A stretch of 64,000 bases of DNA from the NCBI GenBank assembly GCA_004835665.1, contig RBKR01000003.1:2046001-2110000 (forward strand). The letters run 5' to 3'. The notes under the pieces were generated by a model. It was not told the origin of the DNA. It was given only the letters and a program-made list of their open reading frames with translations, and ran no database searches. Numbering within the stretch: position 1 is the first letter of the stretch; the number at the start of each line of letters is the position of its first letter. The translations under genes and the position numbers were made by a program. The stretch is from Phoma sp. XZ068. Lineage: Eukaryota; Ascomycota; Dothideomycetes; Pleosporales; Didymellaceae. Below, piece by piece: positions 23,217 to 33,049 of the stretch.

Positions 23217-24590
23217 TTATCTAATTGGCTCCCAGCTAAGAATAATTGTGTAATGCCTATACGTCCCTAAGTTTGCCCAATCTTCTTGATGGATGTCATA
23301 AGCATGCCGTACCGGTTCTCTGAGTGCCTCAGGCCACAAAGCCGCGCTACCTGGGAATGGCCCACGCCAGCCTAGCCCAGCGCTTTTCAGTTCAACTCTC
23401 TCCTCTTCATCAAAATCGTCAAGCACAATAAAGACGATATAGTACCGCCGTCCGTTAGCCTCAAACTCCTGGCCAAGATGGTGGTCTGAGAACGCTGCAT
23501 GGTCCTCAGGCTTCAGGTGCCAGTGCTGGTTGAGATGCTGCGAGACAGCGTCCTCTCGCCGGGCCATGTGCCTTGAGAAAATGTCCCGTACAACGGGATA
23601 GCGATTCCAGTCGGGGCGCGGCACGCCATCGACCAGCCAGTATAGTGTCACAGGGGAGTGAGAGACCACCATTGATCTGACAAACGCTTGGACGTTCCCT
23701 GGACGCAGCTCACCCCGCCCACCCACAGTCCCCCATGATGGATGCCACTCTATGCCTACACGATCAAAACACGCAAAGCTTGGACCATGCGTAAATTGCT
23801 CAATATAGTACTGCCAGGGCGCATGCTTTAGCAGCGAGGTTGCTTGGCCATAACTGTTATGAAGCCGGAAGATAACAAGGTCAAGTGCATGAATCTGAGG
23901 GCGAAGCAGCTGCCAAGAGGCATAGCCTCTTGCAACTGGTAGATTTTTGTCGCCGCTGTACTGGGCCTCCCAGACTTCTATTGGGCGTGGTCGATAGGCT
24001 ATGCCCATACTGCGGCGGATGCGCCAGCTGCATTTGCGCTGGTTCCAAATATACTGCATTGCAATGATGCGCGATAGCCGGCAAACTGAGAGGAGTGCTG
24101 TAATCTGGGAATAGGTTGACAGTTGCCTGCAGCGGGACGTGTAGGCTATCTCATCAGCTAGATTGCTTTGCAGCCTTTCGCTATGTTCGTCTGGTCCTGG
24201 TCGCCCAAAGACAGCCGGGACGGTGGTGAGCAGATGGCGGAAGAAGGGGCTCGAATTCATGGTAGGGTTGGCCCTAACGCGCATGTTGAAGTCTGGATTC
24301 CTTCCCCGGGCACTGTAGACATCTGACTCCGTCTCAGGAATGCGGTCAAATTCGCACCATTGGGTCATGCGGATGCTGTCGCGGATAAATTTTGGTTCGT
24401 GTAGTATGCCGTCAACCTCAACCCAGTGCACGCCACGAGAGGCAGGGAGTACAAGCTTCCAGATGGCCTCTTGTAGCTCAACTGCAAGGTCGTTAAAGAC
24501 AGCCATGGCCAGCAAAAGTACGCAGAGGTTGTGTAGAACGTTTGTTGCACTGCGTTGCCGACGAGGTAAAGTCGTGAAGCTATTAGTCAT
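23217..24590 (-). CDS. 2EXR-domain (F-box-like) protein
   Basis: A single-exon gene of 457 residues from the ATG at 24590. A second ATG at 24506, directly before the domain (MAVFNDLAVELQEAIW), may be the true start. The N-terminal FNDLAVELQEAIWKLVLPASRGV matches the 2EXR motif found in very large families of fungal proteins, where aliphatic-Pro-Glu-Leu-Arg/Gln precedes Ile-Trp. A middle helical region with ALLSVCRLSRIIAMQYIW is the usual second conserved block (CR-SR). The C-terminus carries an acidic DDFDEEERVELKS segment. By family analogy it may act as a substrate adaptor in protein turnover, but function is not established. The stop lies 77 bases from the end of the polyketide synthase remnant on the other strand, so this gene may mark the right border of that decay. 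Confidence 0.75.
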   Translation of the reverse strand: MTNSFTTLPRRQRSATNVLHNLCVLLLAMAVFNDLAVELQEAIWKLVLPASRGVHWVEVDGILHEPKFIRDSIRMTQWCEFDRIPETESDVYSARGRNPDFNMRVRANPTMNSSPFFRHLLTTVPAVFGRPGPDEHSERLQSNLADEIAYTSRCRQLSTYSQITALLSVCRLSRIIAMQYIWNQRKCSWRIRRSMGIAYRPRPIEVWEAQYSGDKNLPVARGYASWQLLRPQIHALDLVIFRLHNSYGQATSLLKHAPWQYYIEQFTHGPSFACFDRVGIEWHPSWGTVGGRGELRPGNVQAFVRSMVVSHSPVTLYWLVDGVPRPDWNRYPVVRDIFSRHMARREDAVSQHLNQHWHLKPEDHAAFSDHHLGQEFEANGRRYYIVFIVLDDFDEEERVELKSAGLGWRGPFPGSAALWPEALREPVRHAYDIHQEDWANLGTYRHYTIILSWEPIR

Positions 24591-25553
24591 GTGATATAAC
24601 AATGCACAGCCACGCTAGCATCTATAAATACACCAATCACCGCAATTAGGCTCCACACACATTGTCAAGTAGCCCCACTTGAACCTGACTCGTCCATTCT
24701 ATGGGATCCATCCTTAACTACGCATCTGACGGTCTCCGTATCCCGGACTTCGGATTCTATGACACCTCTCTGAGGGCCAATGGCCAGTATTGAGCAAAAG
24801 TCCGCATCTGTTGACTACACTTCTCTCTGCGTGTAAACGATCTGCCTGTAAACAATCGTGCACAGCTCGTTTCAACCTGCAGGCGCTTCTATTGCGTTGC
24901 TCAGTAGCAATGTGTGTACTCTAGTCGTTGTCGCAGCGGAGCGGGAGACATTGCTTGCCATTCATTAAATAGGTCCCAAGACTACTAAGAAAAATTCATC
25001 GCTAAGCTATCTATGTTCGGCCTCCGGACTTGGCCAGGAGAGATCATTTGTTCCTACTCGTTGGCCTTCGCTATTCAATCAAACCCCAGAGCGCAATCGG
25101 TGTCCGACATCTAGATTGGAAACTTCTCCACCAGGCCGGTAGACCGATTCCCCACCATACCTATAGGCCGGACCTGTTTCTCCGAAGGCTGACCTCGCAT
25201 GTATAATGGCTGAGAGGTGCAAAGGAGTTTTTCTTCCCATCCACATTCACTGATTCTTATCTGCCTCACCACGGCGGCCACTCTTTTCTACCGTTTGCCG
25301 GGAGCAGCGGTTCTCTCAGTCCTTAGCTTCTGAATTTGTTACGCATAAGATCTTCCGGTTAAGATCTTGATACTACTCCAGCGTTGCGCTCACAAGCCTT
25401 TGCCTGCATACTAGTAGCGTACGCCCGGTGCGACGCCTTTTCGAGCCCTCTTCTCCGTCGACTCTCAGGCCTGCTAGCTCGAGCAACTACCTCCATTCGT
25501 CTTCGTCCGCCTCTTCGCACACAGCCAACAAATCTCTTCTCCAATAAGTCAAG
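24591..25553. other. Intergenic, divergent promoter region
   Basis: Shared upstream space of the 2EXR gene (minus) and the secreted nuclease-like gene (plus). Pyrimidine-rich stretches lie at 25240-25330 and 25430-25550, common before fungal secreted-protein genes. No gene seen. Confidence 0.55.
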
Positions 25554-26345
25554 ATGAAGTCCTTTATCACGCTCCTGTCGGCCGCTGCCTTGCTTGCTTC
25601 GGGTATCTCCGCCGCGCCTTTGGAAGCGCGTGGCGCAATCAAAGCAAGAGGAACTCAAGAATACGATATCGACGGATCTCTCGGAAGGTGGATAAAGAGG
25701 GCTCACACCAGGTTAATAATGAACAGCGTCTGTAGCACTGACGGAGGATGGGAAGTCTGGGCGCAAGTTGAAATTGAGCAAGCTTTTAGAGCAGATTTCA
25801 ATCTGGAAAAATCCAAGTCTATCCGCGAAAAGTCTGACATTTACGTGGACGCAAAGCGCGCAGACTTTGTTCTCCCAGCGGACAATACGATGAAGGGGGC
25901 GATCATTGAGCTCAAATGCGAGAATACAGGCGAGCAACGGGGAGGTGCAGTTGGACCGCCAGTCTTAAAGGACAAAGACAAGAAGTTCAGTGTAAGAAGC
26001 GCCTATAAGGATTATAGCTTCATAGCACTCGCTATGGCTTACACGCCGGAGGCCGAAAAAGCACTGACCAAGATTGGTATGCGCGCTATTCCAGCCGCGC
26101 GGGTCACACTGGATAACAACAAAGGCACTATGAAGATTTACAAGGAGATACTCAAAAACTCACTCACTATCGATACCGAAATGATGCAGTTAACCAATTT
26201 GTTCGACAATTTGAACACGAAACCCAAATCGAAATCACCAACTAGCCCAAAGGCAGGACCTACTAATCCGGCTCCGAACAAGCCGGCAGGATTAGCCAGA
26301 AAGCCGGCCGCCGGATTAGGGAAAGAAAAAAGTAGTATTATCTAG
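25554..26345 (+). CDS. Secreted protein with PD-(D/E)XK nuclease-like core
   Basis: Single exon, 263 residues. A clear signal peptide (MKSFITLLSAAALLASGISA) is followed by dipeptide sites EARG and KARG, typical of a short pro-region. From residue about 60 the order is: helix with acidic residues (GGWEVWAQVEIEQAF), strand AKRADFVLP, strand GAIIELKCEN, a long helix with DYSFIALAMAYTPEAEKAL, then strand IPAARVTL. Glu-helix, Asp at the end of strand 1 and Glu-X-Lys on strand 2 are the order and spacing of the PD-(D/E)XK nuclease fold; this reading is inference. The tail (residues 215-263) is low-complexity Lys/Pro/Ser with repeated NKPAG/KPAAG. Only one or two cysteines occur, unlike typical apoplastic effectors. 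It could equally be an inactive fold relative or a secreted protein of unrelated fold. Confidence 0.85.
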   Translation: MKSFITLLSAAALLASGISAAPLEARGAIKARGTQEYDIDGSLGRWIKRAHTRLIMNSVCSTDGGWEVWAQVEIEQAFRADFNLEKSKSIREKSDIYVDAKRADFVLPADNTMKGAIIELKCENTGEQRGGAVGPPVLKDKDKKFSVRSAYKDYSFIALAMAYTPEAEKALTKIGMRAIPAARVTLDNNKGTMKIYKEILKNSLTIDTEMMQLTNLFDNLNTKPKSKSPTSPKAGPTNPAPNKPAGLARKPAAGLGKEKSSII

Positions 26346-28371
26346 ATTAACCTAGAGAAAGAGTATGGTTTGACTGCCACGGGCCTCATGAGGCCAGTTC
26401 CCGTTACATGCGTAGTATTTGTACGCACGGGCAAATAAACGTGCGAATTATTCTATTGAACATCGCTTTTCTATTTTGAAGGTCAGAATTAGCTTCTATG
26501 CCTGGGTGCGCTGGGTTGAATGTTGCGCTCTAGCTTCGCCACGCTCTTTCGATCAGACGATGATTTCGTGTGCTGCAAACCAATAGGAAAGCTTCAATCG
26601 AGCGCATCATTTCACATAACGCGCAATGGTAATGTTTATAGTTGCGCCGAGATCCAGAGCTAGGAATCTTTGACCAGCCAATAGGATGAGTCCGGTGGGC
26701 GTTATTTCCTCATCATCACTTCCAACATTTGTGATACCGTGACCCGATGAAGTCCCTTCTTCTAGCCGCAATGAGGCATGAGCACCATGCTCCCATCGCC
26801 AGAGCCAAAGGACAAAAGGAAAAAATGACGTCTCATACTCAACCGGGAATCAGAGCCTGGAGGACTCATATCCGGATATGCAGGGCCTGCAGCAAGGCAG
26901 ATCTTTTCATCTCGTCTTGTGATGGTCTATTGGCGGTAACGGCCTTATCACACACATGAAGACAATAATTGCAGCCTAAGCCGGGGCTGCCTGTTTACCT
27001 GATATCAATGGCATCAGTTGATCCGCCCAGAGTGGTACCAGGTTCATTACGCTTGTACATTCGGGAAGTGTCAGAATCGCCGATATAGCCGCCGATAACC
27101 TTTGGTGGACTATCAGAATTTCTGTTGCACGAAGAATGCCAGCATCGAATCTCTGCCCTAGATATTCTGAAGATGATATTTGCGTTAATGGACTGTACGG
27201 CAAGGATTGTGTTTATCGCGCGTACTGTACGAGGGCTCTGCGGCGTAGAGACATACCAATACAGACACTAAGACCGTGATCTTGCTCGCCTAAGACACCT
27301 CCTTGTATTGTGTTTAGGAGCTGATCGTCCCGTCTTTGCATCAATGATTGGAAACTAAACTCTATTATATTTTACTATTGATACTACAACTCCTGGTAAG
27401 TATGCTTCTACCCCGTTGGCACCTACCTGCCCACAGCTAGCAAATCTTTTCTCGCTAGGGTAACATCAAGAGAGCATGGCGAAGGCCCAACCCAGAATTC
27501 ACGAATGACTTAATTAGGTGATCTAGATTTTAGCTCCGCCTTAATCTGATTGAGTTATTCCCTGCGACGATCTCGTGTACTTATTAATGGAAATCTAGAC
27601 CTCAAATGGCATGCTTCTGATGCAGCAAAACAACAAGCTGAGAAATCAACGCGAGACACAAAACTGCTTGAGGAATTTATCTAAGGAGCGAGGTCAAGCA
27701 AGAAAAGAACGTTGGGGCACATCAGGTTGGAGGAGGTCCAGCAGATACCCAACTTGAACTTGCTAATTCTAATAAGGCCGTCATGATAAGATCTTGTGTG
27801 TATCTCATTACCACTAGGGGACAAACGCAAAGGACCGAAGACGGGCAGAACTGAGGAACCAAACCCGTCTTTCCCCCACACGATCCGGAGCAACGTACCG
27901 ATGCTTGGCTGGATGTTTGATGCACTATCATGCAAGACAAAACAAAAATCAGAGTCGAAACCAAAAGATTCATAGCCAACGAGACACCTCTAAGCTTCAG
28001 CTCCTCCGTCCCACTCCTCAACCGGGCCGTCTCACAAACTCTACAGTCAACCCTTGATCCAAAACAGCCTATCATGCGCAAGCAATCCACCTAGGATTAC
28101 AAGCCTGTATGCTTTTGAACAAGGCTATATTTGGTCGGCCCCTGGCGGATACTGGAAAACCCATTGATTATACTCCTTGACCGGGACTTCTCACTTACTC
28201 TACGCCAATCTTCAAACGCAAGCAGCTCACAACACGGAAGTAGGTCATCCGGATCTGCAACCTAGTATGCCGTTACCTGAGATCATCTGTCGTCGGTAGT
28301 TTACAGTGTAGACGGCAGATACGGTTGTGGCGTCATTAGAACTGTTCTTTTCCAGCAAGCGATTTCTACAC
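26346..28371. other. Interval without a supported gene
   Basis: About 2 kb. Frames up to 122 codons on the minus strand (27722-28090) show no domain and no splice continuation. Nothing else recognised. Confidence 0.5.
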
Positions 28372-28382
28372 ATATATATATC
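28372..28382 (+). promoter_or_regulatory. TATA-like box of the glycine-rich protein gene
   Basis: ATATATATATC lies about 120 bases before the ATG at 28503. Motif call only. Confidence 0.35.
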
Positions 28383-28502
28383 TACAGTACTCGCTCAAAG
28401 CACTTTGATCACCCAAGCCTTTGAATTCCCTTGCTCTACCTATCTTGAAGATATAGCCTCACCTGACTCTATCTCTGTATTAATTCAGAAGAAAATCTCA
28501 CA

Positions 28503-29724
28503 ATGCGATCAGTACTTTACATCCCCACCTTGTTGCTCTCCACTGTCCTCGCTATCCCAGTTCCCGTCAGTAAGCCCCATAGAAACAATAGAAGAGCAAT
28601 TGTAATTACTAACTTGCTTATTCTAGTCTGAACATCAACTGAGTGCTAGTACAGAGAACGTACAGCCTTACTACGAGGTAGCCGATTGGGATGATGACTC
28701 GAAAAAGCCAAGGCCCAGGCCACAGGGAGCCAATCCTGGTGGCATCTCAATGATGCCGCCTGTGTTTGCTAGGCAGAGCAGTGGGGGCTCCGCGGGTGGA
28801 GGTACAGGCGGAGGATCTGTAGGAGGCACCGGAAGCAATGGTGGTTCTGGTGGAGGCGCTGGTGGCGGCACTGGAGGCGGTGCTGTGGGAGGCACTGGTG
28901 GAGATGGCCTGGGTGGCGCCGCTGGTGGTGGTACGGGTGGAGGATCAGTTGGTGGTACTGGTGGGGGTTCTGCAGGAGGTGGCACTGGCGGTGGTGCCGT
29001 TGGAGGCACTGCAGGAGGTGGAGGTGGGGGTTCGGCAGGTGGAGGAACTGGCGGGGGTTCTGCTGGGGGTTCTGGAGGGGGCTCTGCAGGAGGTGGAACC
29101 GGCGGTGGTGCCGTTGGAGGTGCCGGAGGGGGCTCTGCCGGAGGCAGCACAGGAGGTGGAGCTGCGGGAGGCACTGAAGGGGGCTCTGCCGGTGGCGGTA
29201 CCGGGGGAGGCGCGGTGGGAGGGTCGGGAACGCCGCCCCCTCAGATCAATCCTAGACAAGAATCAGGTGGAGGTTCAGCTGGAGGAGGTACGGGAGGAGG
29301 ATCTGTTGGAGGCGCTGGCGGAGAAGGTAGTGGAGGCGCTGCTGGAGGAGGCACTGGCGGAGGTTCTGCAGGAGGAACAGGTGGAGGTGAGGGCGGAGGT
29401 TCTGCTGGAGGAGGTACAGGGGGAGGCGCAGCAGGAGGTCCTGGTGGAGGTAACGGCGGTGGCTCCGTTGGAGGAGGTATAGGAGGAGGAGCCGCTGGTG
29501 GCTCTGGAGGAGGAAATGGTGGAGGAGCTGCGGGCGGAGGGACTGGAGGAGGTGCTGCCGGAGGGTCCGGAGGAAACGGTGGTGGAGGATCCGCAGGTGG
29601 TGGCACTGGAGGAGGTGCCACGGGCGGAAGTGCTGGACAGGGGGGAACTATTGGAGGAAGCTCTGGTGGGTTGAGTCCCATAAGCATCAACCTGAACCTT
29701 AATCCTAACACCAGCATAGGATAG
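28503..29724 (+). CDS. Secreted glycine-rich repeat protein
   Basis: Exon 1 (28503-28565) encodes a 21-residue signal peptide ending AIPVP. A 61-nt intron (28566-28626, donor GTCAGT, branch ACTAAC) leads to exon 2 (28627-29724), giving 386 residues. The alternative donor GTAAGC five bases on would put a stop in frame, which supports the chosen one. After a short charged segment (ADWDDDSKKPRPRP) the protein is almost wholly built of GGGTGGGSAGG/GGGTGGGAVGG-like units of about 11 residues. Two blocks each open with an Arg-Gln-Ser type junction (FARQSSGG and NPRQESGGG), divided by the proline segment GTPPPQINP. It ends with a hydrophobic ISINLNLNPN tail. No cysteine is present. Such composition suits an elastic or amyloid-like wall or matrix protein; this is inference. 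The long proline-rich frame on the opposite strand is a shadow. Confidence 0.85.
28780..29660 (+). repeat. Coding GGN/GGX repeat array
   Basis: Imperfect tandem units of about 33 bp encoding GGGTGGGxxGG, in two blocks separated at about 29229-29270. Third-position choices vary from unit to unit, so the repeat is conserved at protein rather than DNA level. Confidence 0.8.
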
Positions 29725-30059
29725 GTCTTGCCAGTGCTAAAATGGATTCTCGCTTCCTCGATTGGATAACAACAAAACTCCTACTATTGAACATTATAGC
29801 ATAGCTAGAATAACACACTCATTTAGTGCTTGGAGTGTGTATTGATCGAGTGCAAAAAGGAATACTAAACGAGTTTTCTACGAATTTCTTGATATACTAA
29901 GAGTTTAGTCAATATTCGTGATGTAGAGGGGCTTTAGCATACTCAAGAAGACAGTGTAGATACTTCGTATTGCTACGCTATGTCACAGTAATTGCACAGT
30001 AGGGAAGAGCAGCGGACACCCAAGACGGGATGGAGAGAAGGCGGGGTAGGTGGAGCTTA
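29725..30059. other. Intergenic
   Basis: Downstream flank of the glycine-rich gene; no gene seen. Confidence 0.6.
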
Positions 30060-30310
30060 AGGACGGCTGCAAACGCATACACTTCCAACGACCGTTGGTG
30101 GCCGGTGGGTTCACAGTATTTCGAGGTACGTCTCATGCAAGACAGCGGCCCGCAGTAGGTCCCAGCGCTTGGGAGAGGAAATGACCAGGCGTAGGCCGAT
30201 GTAAAGGGGCAGGGCCACAAGCACAGTCTAGGACAGCAAGAGAGATGAAAATGTTCCCTAGCTGGAGTAGAGGGGGTGGCAACAGGACTGAATTTGCCTA
30301 TAAATTATTA
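30060..30310 (+). pseudogene. Decayed fragment of an OrsD-family (DUF3505) gene
   Basis: 30055-30125 resembles the last 70 bases of the window, inside the intact OrsD gene: both encode DGCKR(I/V)H.QR followed by a GSQYFE-like end. Further on, pieces reading LGEEM and SKRDE fit what I remember of the next OrsD segment. The frame is broken several times (stop codons and at least one shift near 30110). The 5' part is missing and the fragment ends against the outer LTR at 30319. It is therefore a remnant, possibly of another copy of the unit seen at 61.5-64 kb. Confidence 0.55.
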
Positions 30311-30318
30311 GAGACCTG

Positions 30319-30551
30319 TGTCAGGCTTGATAGCCGGGGGCACTAGGGAGAGAAGTATCGATACGAGCAGGCAGGACTACAATAGTCCCAAACGAGGTCA
30401 ATTAACAGTAGACTGTTCGCTACCCAGTAACAAACAGCTAAGCTAGGCTCTATATACTCTAGTTACCCTGCACAGAGGTAACTCTAGTAACTACGCCCTA
30501 CCCAAGCGTAGTAGTACAAGTATTTAACTCTTATAAGCTATATATCTAACA
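30319..30551. repeat. 5' LTR of the outer element (nearly unmutated copy)
   Basis: 233 bp, normal GC content. It aligns gap-free, end to end, with 41675-41907. At roughly 40 differing positions this copy almost always has C or G where the other has T or A. Confidence 0.85.
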
Positions 30552-32496
30552 ATATCCCCCTTCTATAGTTAAACGTCCTAGGCAACTACAGAGGAATATA
30601 TTAGTAGCTATTTCAAGCTATTATAGGCTGTTATAGCCCTATACTAGGAGGATAGGCAGCAGGTAGCCTAGCTTAAGTTAGAGGTAGGCTTAGGCTCCTA
30701 GAGGGAAATTTCTACTTTTACCTTTACCTTTACTTAGAATTCTATTTACCTATACTCTAATTCTGTCTACTAGCTAGCAGGGTGCCTATAGGCCTCTAAT
30801 AGGTTTCTATCTATAATTTCTAGCTATTACTCCTTCTTTCTACTATATAACTTAGTAAGTTTTTAAAGTTTTTTATTTTTAAATTCTAGCCCTAATAGGC
30901 CCTAATATAAGTTATTCTAAGCTATTATAGCCTAAGTTAGCTTATTAGGGCTTATTAGAGCTAGTTTAAGCTTTGTTTAACTATTTTAGCGCTAACTAGG
31001 TTATTTTAGACTATTTTATACTGTTCTTAACTATATCTATATATTATACTACCTACTAGCACCTTTTAGCTACTAACTATAGATTACTTAGAGGTCTTAA
31101 ATAATATAGTATATAATACCTACTATATAGCCTATTATTATATCTACTATATTAACTACTTTAGTAAAGATAGTACTTACTTTACTAGTACTCTAGGCTG
31201 CTACTTCCCCTTAGTTACTAATACTAATTAGTACCTTTACTATACCTAGGCCTATAAGGTTAAGGCTAGTAAAGATATCTAGACTATATATTATATAAAG
31301 TATTTCTTTACTAATTTAGACTACTTTATAGTATATATCCCTATTTTAGGTTATTATTAACTAAGATAGGCTATTCTAACCTATTATAGCCTTTTAAAGC
31401 TATCTTTAACTAGGTTAATAAGATTTATATATACTTTAATATACTTACTACTAAAATATATACTAAAGCCTAGCCTTTAACTATAGAGGTTCTTAAGAGT
31501 ATAAAAGTTAAGGCTATAGGTAATTTACTTTCTAAAGTACACTAAGTTACTAAGATAATTAAGAGGTAAGCTAGTTTACCCCTTTATTACTTATTTCTAA
31601 CTATTACTAACTCTTCTAAAGAGTTTAAGCCTTATACTAATAACCTCTTTCTATACTTAGGTGTTTAGAGCTCTTAAAGTAACTCTATAACTAAAGTATA
31701 CTCTATTAGCTAGAAGTATAATAAAGTTACTATATAGGCTAAGACTAAAGATAATAAGTATAAGCTTAAGTAGTAGGCTGCTACTAAGGCCTCTTCTTCT
31801 ACTAAGAAGGTCTGTTTTCCCCCTTTTAAGCTACTTTAGGCTATTCTAACCTATTATAGGCTAAGAGTATTCTTATTAATAGTAAGAAGTATAATCTAGA
31901 GGCTAAGGCTACTATTCTTATAAGTAAGATTAAGAAACTCTATAAATCTAAGAATAGTAAGTTTACTACTAATAAAAGTAAGATTACTAAGTATATAAAT
32001 ATAAAGAAGAAGAAGTATAAGAATCTTCTAGCTAAGGCTACTAAGTTATAAAAAGTAATAGGTAGTTTTAAGGTATTCTAAGGTATATTTAGTAATTCTA
32101 GAGTAAAATAGTATATAATAGAGTAATATAGCCTCTTCTAGTATATATAGGATAATACCTAGTTTTTTACTACTTTAGCAGCTATTAATAGTTATAGTTT
32201 ATTTAAATTCTACTCTTATAACCTTTTTATACTATTTTATAATATTATAGGCTATTATTACTTTTAATATCTTTTACTATTTTTAATAGTATACTTATAG
32301 CCTTTCTAGGCTATTCTATAGTATTATAGGCTATTATAGTCTTTAGTACCCCTTACTATTATTAAGTGCTATTAAATACTTAAAACCTAATAGAAAAAAT
32401 AGTAAAGGTAACTTTTTTAACTTTAGTAGTAGTAGTATACTTAGAATTTTTATAATTTGTCTAAGTATTTAGATATTTTTCTCTTTTCTTAGGTAG

Positions 32497-32501
32497 CTAT
32501 C
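32497..32501. repeat. Left target-site duplication CTATC
   Basis: CTATC directly before the first gypsy LTR; the identical 5-mer follows the last LTR at 40132-40136. Confidence 0.8.
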
Positions 32502-32998
32502 TGTTATAATCCTAGAGAACACTAAATAAAGGTTAATAATTATAGGCTAAGTGCAGTATAGTTAAACTATATAGAAGAAAGTATTATAAGTAAGTATAAA
32601 TAATAAGTATTATTAGTTACTACTTAGGTAATAATATAAAGTTATATATTATAATTAGTCTTGGCGCAATTAGTATAATTAGTAATTAGTATAATTAATA
32701 ATTAGTGTAATTAGTAGCTATTATAATACTAAGCACTATATATATCTTCTTAGTATATAGTAATTAGGAATACTACCTTTATAGCATTATATTTAACCTT
32801 GTTAATTAACTTTGTTATTAGAACTTAACCTAACTTTTAAGCTAGATAGATTAACTATCTATACTACTTATTATTAACTCTATAGTTATTATAGTATTTT
32901 ACTAGGTATCTATACTAACCCTCTCTTATACTAGTACTTATCCTAGAGAACTAACCTTAGAAGTATTTATAAGCTTTACTTAGTTTATAACCTTAATA
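32502..32998 (+). repeat. Gypsy LTR1 (5')
   Basis: About 497 bp, begins TGTTATAATCC and ends CCTTAATA. Contains a variable array of TAATTAGTA-type units near 32650-32715 that accounts for much of the length difference between the three LTRs. Confidence 0.85.
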
Positions 32999-33049
32999 TT
33001 TTAAACACCTCTAAGATAAGTACTACTTTAGAAACTAGAGTTACTTCTA

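Noticed and set aside
28671..29174. Long proline-rich minus-strand frame
   Set aside because: It is the mirror of the glycine-rich repeat (GGN codons read as NCC). The plus strand has the signal peptide and a proper intron.
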